Below are positions 62,066 through 64,000 of a stretch of DNA of 64,000 nucleotides, piece by piece. Within the stretch, counting starts at the first letter, position 1. Each line of letters starts with the position of its first letter. The position numbers and the translations under genes were made by a program. The notes under the pieces were generated by a model. That model saw nothing but the letters and a program-made list of their open reading frames with translations, was not told where the DNA came from and searched no databases. The stretch spans positions 14,213,456 through 14,277,455 of the forward strand of contig NC_051095.1 of assembly GCF_901709675.1 (NCBI RefSeq), written 5' to 3'. The DNA comes from Syngnathus acus. Taxonomy: Eukaryota; Chordata; Actinopteri; Syngnathiformes; Syngnathidae.

Positions 62066-62113
62066 TAATCATACCATTGGTATATTGTACTGTATGCAAT
62101 GACTTAGCATTAT

Positions 62114-62470
62114 CCATCCATCCATTTTCTGAACCGCCTAGTCCCCACAGGGGGCGTGCTGGAGCCTATCCCAGCCGTCATCGGGCAGTAGGCGGGGGAC
62201 ACCCTGAACCGGTTGCCAGCCAATCGCAGGGCACACAGAGACAAACAACCATACGCACTCGCACTCACACCTAGGGACAATTTGGAGTGCTCAATCGGCC
62301 TACCAAGCATGTTTTTGGGATGTGGGAGGAAACCGGAGTGCCCGGAGAAAACCCACGCGGGCCCGGGGAGAACATGCAAACTCCACACAGGGAGGGCCGG
62401 AGGTGGAATCGAACCTGCATCCTCCTAATTGTGAGGCGGACGTACTACCCAGTGCGCCACCGAGCCGCCC
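62114..62470 (-). mobile_element. Full-length antisense V-SINE-like copy with 12-bp target duplication
   Basis: Read on the minus strand: head GGGCGGCTCGGTGGCGCACTGG, B-box GGTTCGATTCC, the same core as the 54261 copy, and an AATGGATGGATGGA tail. The direct repeat ACTTAGCATTAT flanks it at 62102-62113 and 62471-62482. It lies 83 bp after the donor of exon E, in opposite orientation to the formin gene. By eye it is nearly identical to the 54261 copy, so both are recent. Confidence 0.9.
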
Positions 62471-63105
62471 ACTTAGCATTATATCACAGTTTTTTTTTAT
62501 TTCAATGGAGAAGTGTGATTTATCTATGTCATTCAATATCTTTCATTGGTGATCACAGAAAAACAAACACCCACAGCTCTAATTTGCAGCTGCGGCCAAC
62601 TTGAGACCAGCCTGTGTGTGTCAGTATCGGCCGGTTTCACTCTTGCTACTTTTCTATGTTAATCAATGTATGTATTTATTCATCTATATTATGTGAAATT
62701 TAAGAAAACATTTTAGTGACTTTACTTCTCCTTAATTCTGTTTGGCTTATTCACAGCTATAATATAATGGCGCTGTTTGTTTGTCTTACAACAGTCATTT
62801 AGGCTTTGAGCAAATGTGTGCATTCTCATTAAATAATTCAAACATCTTAATTACTCATTTCATCTACTTCAACTGATTACATAATTGACTCAGGCAGCTT
62901 GCTAGTGGAGGGTTGGCGGGTTTAATAGTGCTCAAGCATTGATGTCTATAGGCAACTTTTTTGTTATAAATCAGCTTTGTAAAACTTATTGAAGCAATTT
63001 AGTAAATTGTAAGACAGTTGAAAACAAATTGACTCGTGCCAAAGCTATTTAGGAAATATTCAAGGACGACAAATGCAATTGACTTTGGCAGCTCCATCAT
63101 AATCC

Positions 63106-63140
<35 letters not shown>
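63106..63140 (+). repeat. (TAA)n microsatellite
   Basis: About eleven AAT units. Confidence 0.95.
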
Positions 63141-63141
<1 letters not shown>

Positions 63142-63346
63142 TCCAACAAAATAAGCCAGTTGAAATGAAGAGTTTTTTATCTTTGGACAATTTTTGAGAT
63201 TTCCAATCCTACCTCACTGGAGAAAAACTGTTTCACCTAAACTTATGATTTCTACGGAAGGGGTGGTAAATTTTATGTGAAACATTCATAGTATGTTATC
63301 GAGCTCACAATGCTCCAAGCTTGACTAGTAATCCACTCATTCATAA

Positions 63347-63347
63347 C

Positions 63348-63396
<49 letters not shown>

Positions 63397-63480
63397 TATA
63401 TATATGTGTGTGTGCGTGTGCTGCGTACGTGTAGGTGTGCGTGTGTGTTCGGTGTGTGTGTGTGTCTGTGTGTGTGTGTG
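63347..63480 (+). repeat. Compound (AT)n/(GT)n microsatellite
   Basis: A long ATATAT run (63353-63404) passes into GTGTGTGCGTGT runs up to 63480. The open frames over it are low-complexity artefacts. Confidence 0.95.
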
Positions 63481-64000
63481 AACAATTAACTTGATTTTTC
63501 TTGTTGAAAGAAATAGGAAGAGTATTTAAGGGAGGCATTTAATGTGTATTAACATCAATTGGTACATTGGACACAACTTCTATTGGCGGTAGGAATAGTA
63601 CTTAACGAAATAGTTAAGTAAGGAAATATTTATTAAATCACTGATTGCATCATTAATGGTTTGTTTGGTTTGTAAATGTTTTTTTTTTTTCTTATTGCTT
63701 CTGCAATCTCATATAATTCAATGTGTAAATGAACTAATCTGTTTGGTACAATCTGCCAATGATGATGAAGACATATTGTGTCCATACTATTACATTGACT
63801 CTCTCGTCCTTGTGGGTTATTGAGCTCACAATCCTGTGACGTTAACCATAGGAGTCAATATTTTCATACCGCGACCCCGCCTCGATATGAGCAGGTCAAT
63901 CTCGCAAAGTGTCATTGGCCAATTTGCCTCGTTAACGGGACTCCGGAGATGAATATGTGGAACCCGACAACGCAGATGCAAAGACTGACTGTGTGCTGAA

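Noticed and set aside
63273-63538. Histidine/threonine-rich open frames
   Set aside because: Translations of the AT/GT microsatellite.

Overview
The window is vertebrate, almost certainly teleost, genomic DNA. It is AT-rich, and its only recognisable coding sequence is short exons with GT/AG splice sites. Most identifiable repeats are fish types: V-SINE/DANA-like tRNA-derived SINEs, L2-like and I/Jockey-type LINE pieces, hAT and Tc1/mariner elements, and TA-flanked MITEs. The SINE types suggest a percomorph. A syngnathid (pipefish or seahorse) is a guess from memory of similar copies and is not shown by the sequence.

One host gene is supported: part of a diaphanous-related formin on the + strand, most likely diaph2. 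Five consecutive exons (39793-39894, 41808-41902, 55048-55149, 56871-57110, 61901-62030) give 669 bp with matching splice phases and strong donors. They encode about 223 residues of the FH2 actin-assembly domain. The upstream exons (GTPase-binding/DID region, FH1, start of FH2) and the downstream exons (rest of FH2, DAD) are outside the window or were not recognised. The first 39.8 kb reads as one large intron, in line with the very large introns of vertebrate DIAPH2.

Layout: 1-39792 is intron with scattered repeats. These include a TA-flanked MITE (5979-6774), SINE remnants, a tandem 136-bp duplication (11201-11475), a tRNA-Glu-headed SINE (16724-17000), a cluster of two abutting LINE fragments plus an internally deleted hAT element (19.7-22.7 kb), a deleted Tc1-like element (23954-24315), a second MITE (30318-30966) and a decayed Tc1-type transposase (about 36550-36740). 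39793-62030 holds the exons with introns of 1.9, 13.1, 1.7 and 4.8 kb. 62031-64000 is the next intron, with a young SINE and an AT/GT microsatellite.

No operon, CRISPR array, phage, functional tRNA or rRNA was seen. I found no clear new multi-gene system. The best leads are the deleted hAT copy that keeps an in-frame 78-codon ORF (NLS-like start joined to the transposase C-terminus), an inverted pair of near-identical SINEs bracketing three formin exons, and CTCF-like motifs associated with repeats.
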